Notes under the pieces: generated by a model | What the model was told of the DNA's origin: nothing | Databases searched by the model: none | What the model saw: the letters and a program-made list of their open reading frames with translations, nothing else | Program-made: the position numbers and the translations under genes | Assembly: GCA_014799585.1 (NCBI GenBank) | Contig: JAAVHU010000007.1 | Location: 10,825 to 18,895 of the forward strand | DNA from: Clostridiales bacterium | GTDB taxonomy: Bacteria; Bacillota; Clostridia; Oscillospirales; Acutalibacteraceae | Reading direction: 5' to 3' | Length of the DNA stretch: 8,071 nt | Shown here: piece by piece, positions 1 through 6,394 of the stretch | How positions within the stretch are numbered: position 1 is the first letter of the stretch | Layout: each line of letters opens with the position of its first letter

Positions 1-15
1 AAGAGGAAGATATGA

Positions 16-486
16 ATGAGATTAATAGCGATATCTGATATTCACGGAAGAAAGGGCAATCTTTTCGACATTGTAGACAAACATATTGAAGAAGCAAAAT
101 ATTTTCTTTGCCTTGGAGACTGCAACAGCGGTGATGATTTTGATGATGTAACTCACTTTTTCGGAAAGGATTTGCATTTGATTACAGTAAGCGGAAACAC
201 GGATTGGTATTCTTCTGAGCCTGCTACAAGGGAATTCACACTTGAGGGAAAAAGAATAATGCTCTGCCACGGGCATACCTTTAATGTTAAGCAGACCTAC
301 ATCACTTTAGCACACGAAGCTAAAAACAGAAATATTGACCTTGCACTTTTTGGTCATACCCACGAGCCGCACATCAGCATAGAAAACGGCGTTTATCTTA
401 TGAACCCCGGCTCTGTTTCAAACGGCAGTTACGGAATTATTGATATAAGCGAAAATGAAATAAAATGTAAAAATGTAAAAATCTAA
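16..486 (+). CDS. YfcE/MJ0936-family metallophosphodiesterase
   Basis: This is a 156-aa calcineurin-like phosphoesterase of the YfcE/MJ0936 type, a cytosolic dinuclear-metal phosphodiesterase; the physiological substrate of this group is mostly unknown. The metal-ligand motifs appear in family order: SDIHG (D8, H10), GDCNS (D35), GNTD (N61), a histidine in LCHGHT (H85) and GHTH (H114, H116), followed by the typical NPGS at 130-133. The length of about 155 aa is normal and the protein looks complete. The start at 16 follows an AGAGGAAGA Shine-Dalgarno. It forms an ATGA with a possible stop at 17-19 in another frame, so translational coupling to a gene left of the window is likely. In many Firmicutes this gene follows rdgB/rph, but that neighbour is not visible here. 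The next gene begins 12 nt downstream, so the two are probably co-transcribed. The family assignment is firm; the substrate is not known. Confidence 0.9.
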   Translation: MRLIAISDIHGRKGNLFDIVDKHIEEAKYFLCLGDCNSGDDFDDVTHFFGKDLHLITVSGNTDWYSSEPATREFTLEGKRIMLCHGHTFNVKQTYITLAHEAKNRNIDLALFGHTHEPHISIENGVYLMNPGSVSNGSYGIIDISENEIKCKNVKI

Positions 487-498
487 AGGAGAAGCATT

Positions 499-1158
499 AT
501 GATACTTGAAACCCCTGAGGTTAACCTGTACTATGAAAAATGCGGAAGCGGTCAGCCGCTGATTATGCTTCACGGAAGCGGTGAGGACTGCACCATATTC
601 AAAAAAGCGATTTCTGTTTTAAAAAATCATTTCACCGTTTATGCTATTGATACAAGAAATCACGGCAAAAGCTCTAAGGTTTCTGAGCTTCATTATGAGG
701 ATATGGCAAATGACGTATATGAATTTATAACAAGGCTTAATCTTGAAAAGCCGATTGTTTACGGCTTCAGTGACGGCGGAATCATTGCTCTTATTCTTGC
801 ACTTAAGCATCAGGAACTGCTTTCAAGAATTATTATAAGCGGTGTAAATACACAGCCAAGCGGACTGATGGGCTGGCAAACAGCAATGTACAAATTTGCA
901 TATTTCTTTTCAAGAGCAAAACGAATTAAGGTTATATTAACAGAGCCTAATATTTCAAGCGAGGAACTAAAAACAATAAAAATACCCGTTGATATGACGG
1001 GCGGAAGCAACGATATGATTAAGCAATCGCATTTCAAGGAAATTGCAGATAACATTCCAAACAGCACATTAACCATTTTTAAAAACGAGCTTCACGGAAC
1101 CTATATTGTGAACAGCACAAAAATAGCAGATTATATTTTAAAGGTTTGCAATAAATAA
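499..1158 (+). CDS. alpha/beta hydrolase, compact (219 aa)
   Basis: This is a serine hydrolase of the alpha/beta-hydrolase fold, probably cytosolic since no signal peptide is visible. It carries an oxyanion-hole HGSG (25-28), a DTRNHGKS turn (51-58) and a nucleophile elbow GFSDGG with Ser91. Spacing makes Asp172 (in GGSND) and His199 (in ELHG) the likely rest of the triad. At 219 aa it is shorter than the usual 250-280; the reduction lies in the cap region between about 115 and 160, which suggests a small or open active-site lid. An AGGAG at 487-491 lies 7 nt before the ATG and directly after the stop of the phosphodiesterase gene, so the two form an operon. A strong terminator follows 5 nt after the stop. 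The fold and triad are clear. The substrate (ester, lactone, peptide or other) cannot be read from the sequence. Confidence 0.85.
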   Translation: MILETPEVNLYYEKCGSGQPLIMLHGSGEDCTIFKKAISVLKNHFTVYAIDTRNHGKSSKVSELHYEDMANDVYEFITRLNLEKPIVYGFSDGGIIALILALKHQELLSRIIISGVNTQPSGLMGWQTAMYKFAYFFSRAKRIKVILTEPNISSEELKTIKIPVDMTGGSNDMIKQSHFKEIADNIPNSTLTIFKNELHGTYIVNSTKIADYILKVCNK

Positions 1159-1163
1159 TTCAG

Positions 1164-1203
1164 AAAAAATCCCCTATGATTTCACATAGGGGATAATTTT
1201 TTT
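1164..1203. terminator. bidirectional intrinsic terminator between convergent operons
   Basis: A 10-bp perfect stem (1169-1178 with 1185-1194) encloses a 6-nt loop. It is flanked by an A-run at 1164-1169 and a T-run at 1197-1203, so it has a U-tract in both directions. It ends the hydrolase transcript on + and the clpC transcript on -, whose stop codon lies only 5 nt away. Confidence 0.9.
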
Positions 1204-1207
1204 GCTC

Positions 1208-3634
1208 TTATTCAAAAGTAAATTCGCCGTCTTTAAAATCAACAGTGCATTTACTGTTTGCTGTAATTTTTTCTTCAAGGATAAGTTCGGAAAGCGGGTC
1301 TTCAATCTTTTGCTGAATGGCACGGCGAAGCGGTCTTGCACCATACACCTTATTAAAGCCTGCTTCTGCAAGAGCCGAAACAGCTTCATCGGTAAATACA
1401 ATATCAATATCCATATCCTTAAGACGCTTTTCAAGGGATTTAAGCATTCTTTTGGCAATTTCCTTAATATCATCTTTTTCAAGCTGATTGAAAACAATGA
1501 TTTCATCAATTCTGTTAAGGAATTCAGGCTTAAAGGTTTTCTTTAAATCCTCCATAACAAGCGTTTCAATATCAAGATTTCCGCCCTCTCCTCTACCAAA
1601 GCCGAGCGAGGTTTTATGATTTGTTATCTTTGACGCACCGACATTTGATGTCATAATAATAATTGAATTCTTGAAAGACACCTTTCTGCCCTGCGAATCT
1701 GTTAAAACACCATCCTCTAAAATCTGAAGAAGCATATTGAACACATCTGTATGCGCTTTTTCTATTTCATCAAAAAGAACAACAGAGTATGGTTTTCTTC
1801 TGATTTTTTCAGTGAGCTGACCGCCCTCATCAAAGCCGACATATCCGGGAGGTGCACCAATCAATTTAGATACGGTATGCTTTTCCATATATTCGCTCAT
1901 ATCAAGTTTAATGATAGCATCTTCGTTGCCGAACATAGCTTCTGCAAGCGTTTTGCAAAGCTCTGTTTTACCAACACCTGTTGGACCGAGGAAAATAAAA
2001 GAACCCAAAGGTCTGTTTGGATTTTTAAGACCCACTCTGCCACGGCGGATTGCTTTTGCAATTGAAGAAACCGCCTTATCCTGACCAACAATTCTTTCGT
2101 GCATAATCTGTTCCATATTAAGCAGTTTTTCGCTTTCCTCTTTCGTTAACTGATTAACAGGAATGCCTGACCACGAGGATACAACAGATGCAATATCCTC
2201 TGTGGATATTTCCTTAACATCATGAGAAGAACTGTTTTTCCATTTTTCTTTTTCCTCATCAAGAAGCGTTTGAAGTTCCTTTTCCTTATCACGGATTTTA
2301 GCCGCATTTTCAAAATCCTGACTTCTTACGGCATCTGCCTTTTCCTCTTTGAGCCTTTTTATCTCATTTTCCATTTCCTTTAGGTTTGGCGGAGCTGTAA
2401 AGGCTTTTAGCCTTACACGGGATGCCGCCTCATCCACAAGGTCTATTGCTTTATCGGGCAGAAAGCGGTCTGCAATATAGCGTGAACTCATTTTAACCGC
2501 AGTTTCAATGGCTTCATTTGTGATTTTCACCTTATGATGTGCTTCGTATTTATCACGAAGTCCCTTTAAAATTTCAATCGTTTCCTCTTCGGTAGGCTCA
2601 CCAACCATAACGCTTTGAAAACGGCGTTCGAGAGCGGCATCCTTTTCAATATTCTTTCTGTATTCATCAATAGTTGTTGCACCGATAACCTGTATTTCTC
2701 CTCTTGCCAGAGACGGCTTTAATATATTTGCCGCATCAACCGCACCCTCAGCAGAGCCTGCACCCATAATGGTATGCACCTCATCAATAAACAAAATAAC
2801 ATCCTTTGATTTTTTAACTTCGTCCATTGCCTTTTTGATACGTTCTTCAAAATCACCACGGTATTTTGTGCCTGCAACCATTGAGGTTAAATCAAGTGCA
2901 ACAATTTTTTTGTCAGAAAGCAGATCAGGTACTTCTTCCTGAACAATTTTCAGGGCAAGACCCTCTGCAATAGCCGTTTTACCAACACCCGGTTCACCGA
3001 TAAGGCACGGGTTGTTTTTTGTTCTTCTTGAAAGAATCTGAACAACTCTTTCAATCTCTTTATCTCTGCCTATAACAGGGTCTATATTCCCATCTCTTGC
3101 GGCTTCCGTTAAATCCTTTCCGAATTCATCAAGCGTTGGAGTTGAGCTTTTTCCTTTTTTCGTATTCTTATTATTACTTTTAAAGCTATCCTCAGTTTTT
3201 CCAAGAGAGGAGCAAACCTCTTCAAGAAGCGAATGCTCATCTACACCGCAGATGTTCAGAAAATTCACTGCATATGAATCATTTTCACGAAGCAGTGAAA
3301 GCAGGATATGCTCTGTACCGACAAAGGAATTCAGCATTCCCCTTGCAATCTGAAAGCTGACCTCAATAATTCTTTTGCTTCTTGGGGTAAAATCATCAGG
3401 TGAAAGGCGTGTTGGTGTTCCAACTCCGATATTCTCTTTAATTAACTTTTCAATTTTATTAAGGGAAACACCCTTTTCATCAAGAAGAAGTGCCCCAACA
3501 CCTGTTCCCTCTTTCAGGATTCCAACAAGTATATGCTCTGAACCAACATACGTATGCCCAAAATTTTCTGCCGCTTTAATCGCAAGATTTAAAACATCAT
3601 TTGCTTTTTGCGTAAAACTATTAAATCTATACAT
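1208..3634 (-). CDS. clpC: ClpC, AAA+ unfoldase of the ClpCP protease
   Basis: ClpC is a Hsp100 hexameric ATPase that unfolds substrates, notably phosphoarginine-tagged proteins, and feeds them to ClpP. The 808 aa comprise an N-terminal double Clp-N repeat (about 1-145) with GSEHIL at 31-36 and GTEHIL at 106-111. NBD1 has Walker A GEPGVGKT (213-220), Walker B LFIDE (281-285) and a trans Arg in ERRF. The middle domain has a UVR-like segment (about 425-455). NBD2 has Walker A GPTGVGKT (550-557) and Walker B LFDE (620-623). A SLGFG loop (676-680) is the LGF-type ClpP-docking tripeptide, which separates it from ClpB. The two Clp-N glutamates corresponding to those that bind phosphoarginine in B. 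subtilis ClpC (E32, E106) are kept. The start has AGGAGG at 3643-3648, 8 nt before the ATG. It is the last gene of the CtsR-controlled operon and looks intact. Confidence 0.97.
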   Translation of the reverse strand: MYRFNSFTQKANDVLNLAIKAAENFGHTYVGSEHILVGILKEGTGVGALLLDEKGVSLNKIEKLIKENIGVGTPTRLSPDDFTPRSKRIIEVSFQIARGMLNSFVGTEHILLSLLRENDSYAVNFLNICGVDEHSLLEEVCSSLGKTEDSFKSNNKNTKKGKSSTPTLDEFGKDLTEAARDGNIDPVIGRDKEIERVVQILSRRTKNNPCLIGEPGVGKTAIAEGLALKIVQEEVPDLLSDKKIVALDLTSMVAGTKYRGDFEERIKKAMDEVKKSKDVILFIDEVHTIMGAGSAEGAVDAANILKPSLARGEIQVIGATTIDEYRKNIEKDAALERRFQSVMVGEPTEEETIEILKGLRDKYEAHHKVKITNEAIETAVKMSSRYIADRFLPDKAIDLVDEAASRVRLKAFTAPPNLKEMENEIKRLKEEKADAVRSQDFENAAKIRDKEKELQTLLDEEKEKWKNSSSHDVKEISTEDIASVVSSWSGIPVNQLTKEESEKLLNMEQIMHERIVGQDKAVSSIAKAIRRGRVGLKNPNRPLGSFIFLGPTGVGKTELCKTLAEAMFGNEDAIIKLDMSEYMEKHTVSKLIGAPPGYVGFDEGGQLTEKIRRKPYSVVLFDEIEKAHTDVFNMLLQILEDGVLTDSQGRKVSFKNSIIIMTSNVGASKITNHKTSLGFGRGEGGNLDIETLVMEDLKKTFKPEFLNRIDEIIVFNQLEKDDIKEIAKRMLKSLEKRLKDMDIDIVFTDEAVSALAEAGFNKVYGARPLRRAIQQKIEDPLSELILEEKITANSKCTVDFKDGEFTFE

Positions 3635-3640
3635 TATATA

Positions 3641-3672
3641 TTCCTCCTATAAGAGGAACAGTTTCCTCTTAT
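3641..3672 (-). promoter_or_regulatory. intercistronic hairpin abutting the clpC Shine-Dalgarno
   Basis: A perfect 10-bp inverted repeat (3663-3672 with 3649-3658, loop 3659-3662) overlaps the mcsB stop codon and ends on the base before the clpC AGGAGG (3643-3648). No U-tract follows, so it is not a terminator. Its 3' arm contains TTCCTC (3653-3658), which can alternatively pair with GAGGAA (3641-3646) in the ribosome binding site, giving a 6-bp hairpin that would hide the SD. The two structures are mutually exclusive. The pairing is seen in the sequence; a regulatory role is inference. Confidence 0.5.
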
Positions 3673-4661
3673 TTTAGTTTATTTCTTATCACTTCTGCTC
3701 TGATTTTAGAGGATAATTCAGGCGTATCCTCGCTTTCGTTATCTGAAAGCACTGTGCCGTCTGCAAGATTGTGAATCAGATAGTCTGCATTAAACATATC
3801 CTCTTCAAAAAATCCAAGCGAAATACCAAGGCGAACATCAGAAATAAGTTCTATAAATTCCCCAAAATCAAGACGCCTTGCCATTTTTAGTGTGCCCATA
3901 CTTCTGTATAATTTATCCTCCCACGATTCGCTATTTTTAATTACATCGCGAAGATTTCTTTCCTGCCTTATAATTTGAGAGGCAACAGCATTGATATTAT
4001 CAATCGCCGCCTTTTCGGTTATGCCCATTGAAATCTGATTTGAAAGAAGATAGAATGCACCCTTTTCGCTGTATAACGAGCGGAGGGAAAGCCCAAGTTT
4101 TCCAACCATTGACGCAAGACGTGATATACCGCCGTTTGCCTGAATTGCGGGCAAATGAAGAGCAACCGATACTTTAAGACCTGTGCCGAGGTTGATGGGG
4201 CTTGCTGTTAAAAATCCAAGCCTTTCATCAAAGGCAATCGGCAAATTATGGATAAATACATTATCAATTTTATCTGCAATGCTGTATGCCTGCTCTGTTG
4301 AAAGCCCACCGGAAAATACATTAATTCTGATATGATCCTCTCCGCAAAGCATAACAGAGGCAGATTCATCAGAAGAAAGAAGAAACGTTCCCTTTTCCTT
4401 TGCAAATTCCGCACTGATAAGCTGTTTTTCAGCATAGGAAACCGCTTTTACAGGTGATAAAGAAGACAAATCAATGATATTAAAATCGCCTGCCATATCA
4501 GAATTCTTTACACTTGCATAAAGTTTTTTTACTGTATTCTTCTTTATTTCTCTGCTCATTCTGTTTTTAAATGGAGTGTCATTCAGATTGCGGGCAAGCC
4601 TTACCTTTGAAAACAAAACAACATCATTATCTGCTCCGCCGCCGTTATACCATTTCGCCAT
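3669..4661 (-). CDS. mcsB: McsB, protein-arginine kinase (divergent active site)
   Basis: McsB is a phosphagen-kinase-fold protein that, with McsA, phosphorylates arginines of CtsR and of proteins destined for ClpCP. I take the ATG at 4661 (MAKWYNGGG, 330 aa). It has GGAGGG at 4670-4675 with 8-nt spacing and starts 4 nt after the mcsA stop; an upstream ATG at 4715 would add 18 residues overlapping mcsA. The family landmarks are readable: SKVRLARN (18-25), GEDHIR (107-112), LTASPINLGTGL (151-162), a Glu loop LYSEK (196-200), QERNLRD (233-239) and SDVRLG (274-279). Compared with B. subtilis McsB from memory, R27 is Lys19, the first Glu of NEEDH is Gly107, C167 is Ser154, R176 is Lys163, the Glu loop is about four residues shorter, and RDxxRA reads SSKIRA (317-322). 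Orthology is secure from sequence and synteny; full kinase activity is in doubt. Confidence 0.93.
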   Translation of the reverse strand: MAKWYNGGGADNDVVLFSKVRLARNLNDTPFKNRMSREIKKNTVKKLYASVKNSDMAGDFNIIDLSSLSPVKAVSYAEKQLISAEFAKEKGTFLLSSDESASVMLCGEDHIRINVFSGGLSTEQAYSIADKIDNVFIHNLPIAFDERLGFLTASPINLGTGLKVSVALHLPAIQANGGISRLASMVGKLGLSLRSLYSEKGAFYLLSNQISMGITEKAAIDNINAVASQIIRQERNLRDVIKNSESWEDKLYRSMGTLKMARRLDFGEFIELISDVRLGISLGFFEEDMFNADYLIHNLADGTVLSDNESEDTPELSSKIRAEVIRNKLK

Positions 4662-4665
4662 TTTC

Positions 4666-5172
4666 TTATCCCTCCAACTCTTTAATCCTATCACGAAGCT
4701 GGGCTGCATCTTCAAATCTCTGCTCTTTAACCGCCTGCTTCAAGTCTTCTTTTAAGCTCTGCACTGTATCCACAGCCGTTTCGGTTTTATCTGTATCATC
4801 CACAGTATAAGTAACATTTTTACCTACGTGCTTTGTTTTTCCGTGAATTTTAATGATGGACGATTCCAGTTTATCCTCAAACTTCTGATAGCAGTTTGCA
4901 CAGCCTACAGAACCGTTTTTAACAATATCGTTAAAAGACGAACCGCAGCAATCACATCTTTCAACACCCGAAAGCACATTCATTGCAGGAATGCCTGCTC
5001 CAAGCAGATTTCCAAAGAAGGTATCTGCAAAAAAGCTTTCAGCAGAGAATTCCTCTGCAACGCCAAACTTTGCCGCACATTCACTGCAAAGATGCATTTC
5101 TGTTTTATTTCCGTTTATATTCTTTTTAATATGTGTTGTAGCTTCCCTTTCCTTGCAATGCTGACACATCAT
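4666..5172 (-). CDS. mcsA: McsA, zinc-finger activator of McsB
   Basis: McsA is a 168-aa zinc-binding adaptor that activates the arginine kinase McsB and modulates CtsR. Four CxxC motifs are present as two pairs, C3/C6 with C29/C32 and C73/C76 with C91/C94, enough for two zinc sites. A UVR motif at the C terminus (about 137-168, ending DAAQLRDRIKELEG) is a ClpC/UvrB-type protein-interaction helix pair. Two adjacent ATGs start the gene (5172 and 5169). The SD AGAAGGG (5184-5190) overlaps the ctsR stop and lies 11 nt from the first ATG; another ATG at 5179 is out of frame and only 4 nt from the SD. The gene sits second in the operon, 17 nt after ctsR and 4 nt before mcsB. All cysteines expected for the family are present. 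Confidence 0.95.
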   Translation of the reverse strand: MMCQHCKEREATTHIKKNINGNKTEMHLCSECAAKFGVAEEFSAESFFADTFFGNLLGAGIPAMNVLSGVERCDCCGSSFNDIVKNGSVGCANCYQKFEDKLESSIIKIHGKTKHVGKNVTYTVDDTDKTETAVDTVQSLKEDLKQAVKEQRFEDAAQLRDRIKELEG

Positions 5173-5189
5173 AGTACATCAATCCCTTC

Positions 5190-5639
5190 TTAATCAATAT
5201 ATGCTAATAGCATTTGTTTAAACTGCTTTGCCCTTATAGAGTTTTTGACCTCAGCAGGCAGACCTCTTAAATTACTGTCTGCTATTGCGGCAGCAAGCAG
5301 TTTTGCTGTTTTATCATCAATCAAATTCTGATAATTCAGATTATATATATTGGCTTTTGCCGAACGTTCGTCTATCGAACTGCCTATACTGTTTATCAAA
5401 GCAACAATGGCTGAATTTTTATTATCTGCCCTTGTTATATAAATACAGCCTCCGCCTCCACGTCTGCTTTCTATTCTATAACCCTGTTCGGGTGTAAATC
5501 GGGAAGTAATCACATAATTTATCTGGCTTGGCACACAGCCAAGCTGAGAAGCCAAATCGTTTCTTTGAATTTGAATGGTGCTGTTATCATCATCAAACAT
5601 ATCAAGAATCATATCGGCAATGATATCTGTCATTCTCAC
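5190..5639 (-). CDS. ctsR: CtsR, heat-shock transcriptional repressor
   Basis: CtsR is a dimeric winged-helix repressor of clp genes. The 149-aa product has the DNA-binding half at about 1-75 with CVPSQINYVI (recognition region, 35-44) and the Gly-rich beta-wing RRGGGG (59-64), which in Bacillus CtsR acts as the thermosensor and carries an Arg that McsB targets. The C-terminal half is the helical dimerisation/tetramerisation domain. The start is taken as GTG at 5639, giving MRMTDII, which resembles the common family beginning MR(L/I)SDII; AAGGAAAG at 5651-5657 lies about 11 nt upstream. An ATG two codons in (5633), with GGAAAA nearer to it, is a possible alternative. It is first in its operon, with a 5' UTR of about 70 nt and CtsR boxes in its own promoter, so it should be autoregulated. 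Confidence 0.96.
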   Translation of the reverse strand: MRMTDIIADMILDMFDDDNSTIQIQRNDLASQLGCVPSQINYVITSRFTPEQGYRIESRRGGGGCIYITRADNKNSAIVALINSIGSSIDERSAKANIYNLNYQNLIDDKTAKLLAAAIADSNLRGLPAEVKNSIRAKQFKQMLLAYID

Positions 5640-5690
5640 TTTTCCGTCACTTTCCTTTCCAAGTCTTTGTTTGCCAAATTTACTTTTGAC

Positions 5691-5707
5691 TTTGACTTTC
5701 TTTGACT
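5691..5707 (-). promoter_or_regulatory. CtsR box 2 (downstream of the -10)
   Basis: Two TTTGACT heptads with a 3-nt spacer read on the minus strand as AGTCAAAGAAAGTCAAA, matching the CtsR operator consensus (A/G)GTCAAANANA/GGTCAAA. It lies just downstream of the predicted transcription start (about 5711), where a repressor would block promoter clearance. A third heptad, TTTGACT at 5685-5691, overlaps its edge by one base. Confidence 0.9.
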
Positions 5708-5717
5708 TTCAATTGTA

Positions 5718-5746
5718 ATATTAGCACAAAGGTCAAACAAAGTCAA
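5718..5746 (-). promoter_or_regulatory. sigma-A promoter of the ctsR-mcsA-mcsB-clpC operon
   Basis: On the minus strand a TTGACT -35 (5741-5746), a 17-nt spacer and a TAATAT -10 (5718-5723) give a near-consensus promoter with a start near 5711, about 70 nt before ctsR. The -35 and the upstream part of the spacer are covered by CtsR box 1, which supports direct repression. Confidence 0.88.
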
Positions 5747-5747
5747 G
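5731..5747 (+). promoter_or_regulatory. CtsR box 1 (over the -35)
   Basis: GGTCAAACAAAGTCAAG is the tandem heptad CtsR operator with 3-nt spacing, on the plus strand. It overlaps the -35 hexamer of the operon promoter, so CtsR binding would exclude RNA polymerase. The orientation is opposite to box 2, and the two boxes flank the -10. Confidence 0.9.
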
Positions 5748-5808
5748 AATTATTTTTGTTGGCTTAAAATCTTATGGGTTGTATAGGTTGTTTGTTAAAT
5801 TAGGAAAT

Positions 5809-6180
5809 TTAATTAAAATAGTAGCATAATTTATCTATCCGCTTAACATCAATTTTTCTTTTTGCCCAAAATTTGCATACACAATCAAATCCGCCGTCTT
5901 TTGAAACAATGTAATACTTCTTTTTCGGATTTTCTTTTATGCAGGCACCAAGATAAGATACAAGCTGAAAATCAAGGGCATTCTTTTTTCCTGTTTCTGC
6001 TTTAATATATATCTTTTTTACAGAAACACTTTCAAGTTCTTGATGTAATTCCATTGTTAAATGAGAAGCATTTTCGCTGTAAAAAAATACAATTTCATCA
6101 TTTCTTTTCAAACCAAGAAGAGATATACCATCAAGCATACCTCCGCTTTCATTTTCATAATCAATCAAAAAACAAGCCAT
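5809..6180 (-). CDS. stand-alone PIN/NYN-like domain protein, putative RNase
   Basis: This 123-aa single-domain protein has the acidic motifs of PIN-like nucleases. FLIDYEN near the N terminus gives D7 (with E9), NALDFQL gives D70, and IVSKDGGFD gives D95 and D99. The alternating beta strands and helices between them fit the fold, and no other domain, signal peptide or membrane segment is seen. By analogy with the fold it would be a metal-dependent single-strand RNase, but the target is unknown. The start at 6180 has AGGATAGG (6183-6190) just upstream. The gene has no room for a promoter of its own: an intrinsic terminator and a structured RNA end 22 nt before it, so it should be expressed by read-through from the promoter at 6365-6393. 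No terminator is evident after its stop; the ctsR promoter begins about 60 nt further on. It could be a toxin, an RNA-processing enzyme or a housekeeping protein. The fold call is good; the role is open. Confidence 0.72.
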   Translation of the reverse strand: MACFLIDYENESGGMLDGISLLGLKRNDEIVFFYSENASHLTMELHQELESVSVKKIYIKAETGKKNALDFQLVSYLGACIKENPKKKYYIVSKDGGFDCVCKFWAKRKIDVKRIDKLCYYFN

Positions 6181-6202
6181 TACCTATCCTAATTCCTAAC
6201 AT

Positions 6203-6228
6203 AAAAAATGCACAGCCGAAGCTGTGCA
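6203..6228 (-). terminator. UUCG-capped intrinsic terminator before the PIN-like gene
   Basis: On the minus strand an 8-bp stem TGCACAGC/GCTGTGCA (6221-6228 with 6209-6216) is closed by a TTCG tetraloop and followed by six T (6203-6208). There is no T-run on the plus-strand side, so it acts only on minus transcription. It ends the structured RNA and sits 12 nt before the PIN-like gene's Shine-Dalgarno. Confidence 0.88.
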
Positions 6229-6358
6229 ATAAAATGCGTACCTCAACTGTCGCCAAACAAATTCCAATTAGACCAATACAAGCAAGTGGAAATAAAGCAC
6301 GCATTTTTAACAATGTTAAAAACACTTGCGTATCATCTAATTATTGAATTTGTTTGGC
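6203..6358 (-). ncRNA. candidate structured ncRNA or leader RNA (about 156 nt), unrecognised
   Basis: A minus-strand transcript is predicted from G6358 to the terminator ending at 6203. Its first 13 bases pair perfectly with 6252-6264 (stem P1). Inside follow a 7-bp stem (6336-6342 with 6266-6272), a 5-bp stem (6330-6334 with 6275-6279, one GU) and a 7-bp stem (6323-6329 with 6282-6288), giving about 32 bp of nearly continuous helix. The apex holds an 8-bp hairpin (6315-6322 with 6304-6311, loop 3 nt). After P1 a 10-nt linker leads to 6231-6241, which can pair over 11 bp with apical bases 6297-6307. It does not resemble SRP RNA, tmRNA, RNase P or a riboswitch I can name; a very short 6S-like RNA is the nearest structural analogy. 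It could be an independent sRNA, a cis-regulator or an RNA antitoxin for the PIN-like gene. Confidence 0.6.
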
Positions 6359-6364
6359 AAAATC

Positions 6365-6393
6365 AGTATAGCATTATTGAATTTTAAAGTCAA
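6365..6393 (-). promoter_or_regulatory. strong sigma-A promoter of the structured RNA
   Basis: TTGACT (6388-6393), a 17-nt spacer and TATACT (6365-6370) on the minus strand give a near-consensus promoter. The predicted start, 7 nt past the -10, is G6358, exactly the first base of the long closing stem. This coincidence supports a real RNA gene. Confidence 0.82.
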
Positions 6394-6394
6394 T

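Noticed and set aside
1..19. 3' end of an upstream plus-strand gene
   Set aside because: All three frames run from the edge into stops (13-15, 17-19 or 36-38). The ATGA overlap at 16-19 suggests coupling, but five residues cannot identify a gene or even choose the frame.
1174..1546. Open frames over the 3' end of clpC on both strands
   Set aside because: They lie within the conserved clpC sequence, lack start signals and cross the terminator.
4662..4715. Longer mcsB start at ATG 4715 (18 extra residues)
   Set aside because: It would overlap mcsA by 50 nt without a good SD, whereas ATG 4661 has GGAGGG at ideal spacing and gives a family-like N terminus.
4571..5193. Plus-strand open frames of about 80-120 codons opposite mcsB and mcsA
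   Set aside because: They are antisense to well-conserved genes, lack ribosome binding sites and have low-complexity translations; they are shadows of the real genes.
5761..5808. Repeated GGTTGT segments after the PIN-like gene (5778-5792) as a possible terminator or operator
   Set aside because: They are short direct repeats without a hairpin or T-run; nothing supports a function.
6161..6304. A 47-codon minus-strand frame (MRALFPLACIGLIG...) of hydrophobic character inside the structured RNA, resembling a type I toxin peptide
   Set aside because: It has no Shine-Dalgarno, runs straight through the intrinsic terminator and overlaps the start of the PIN-like gene in another frame. The RNA structure explains the sequence better.
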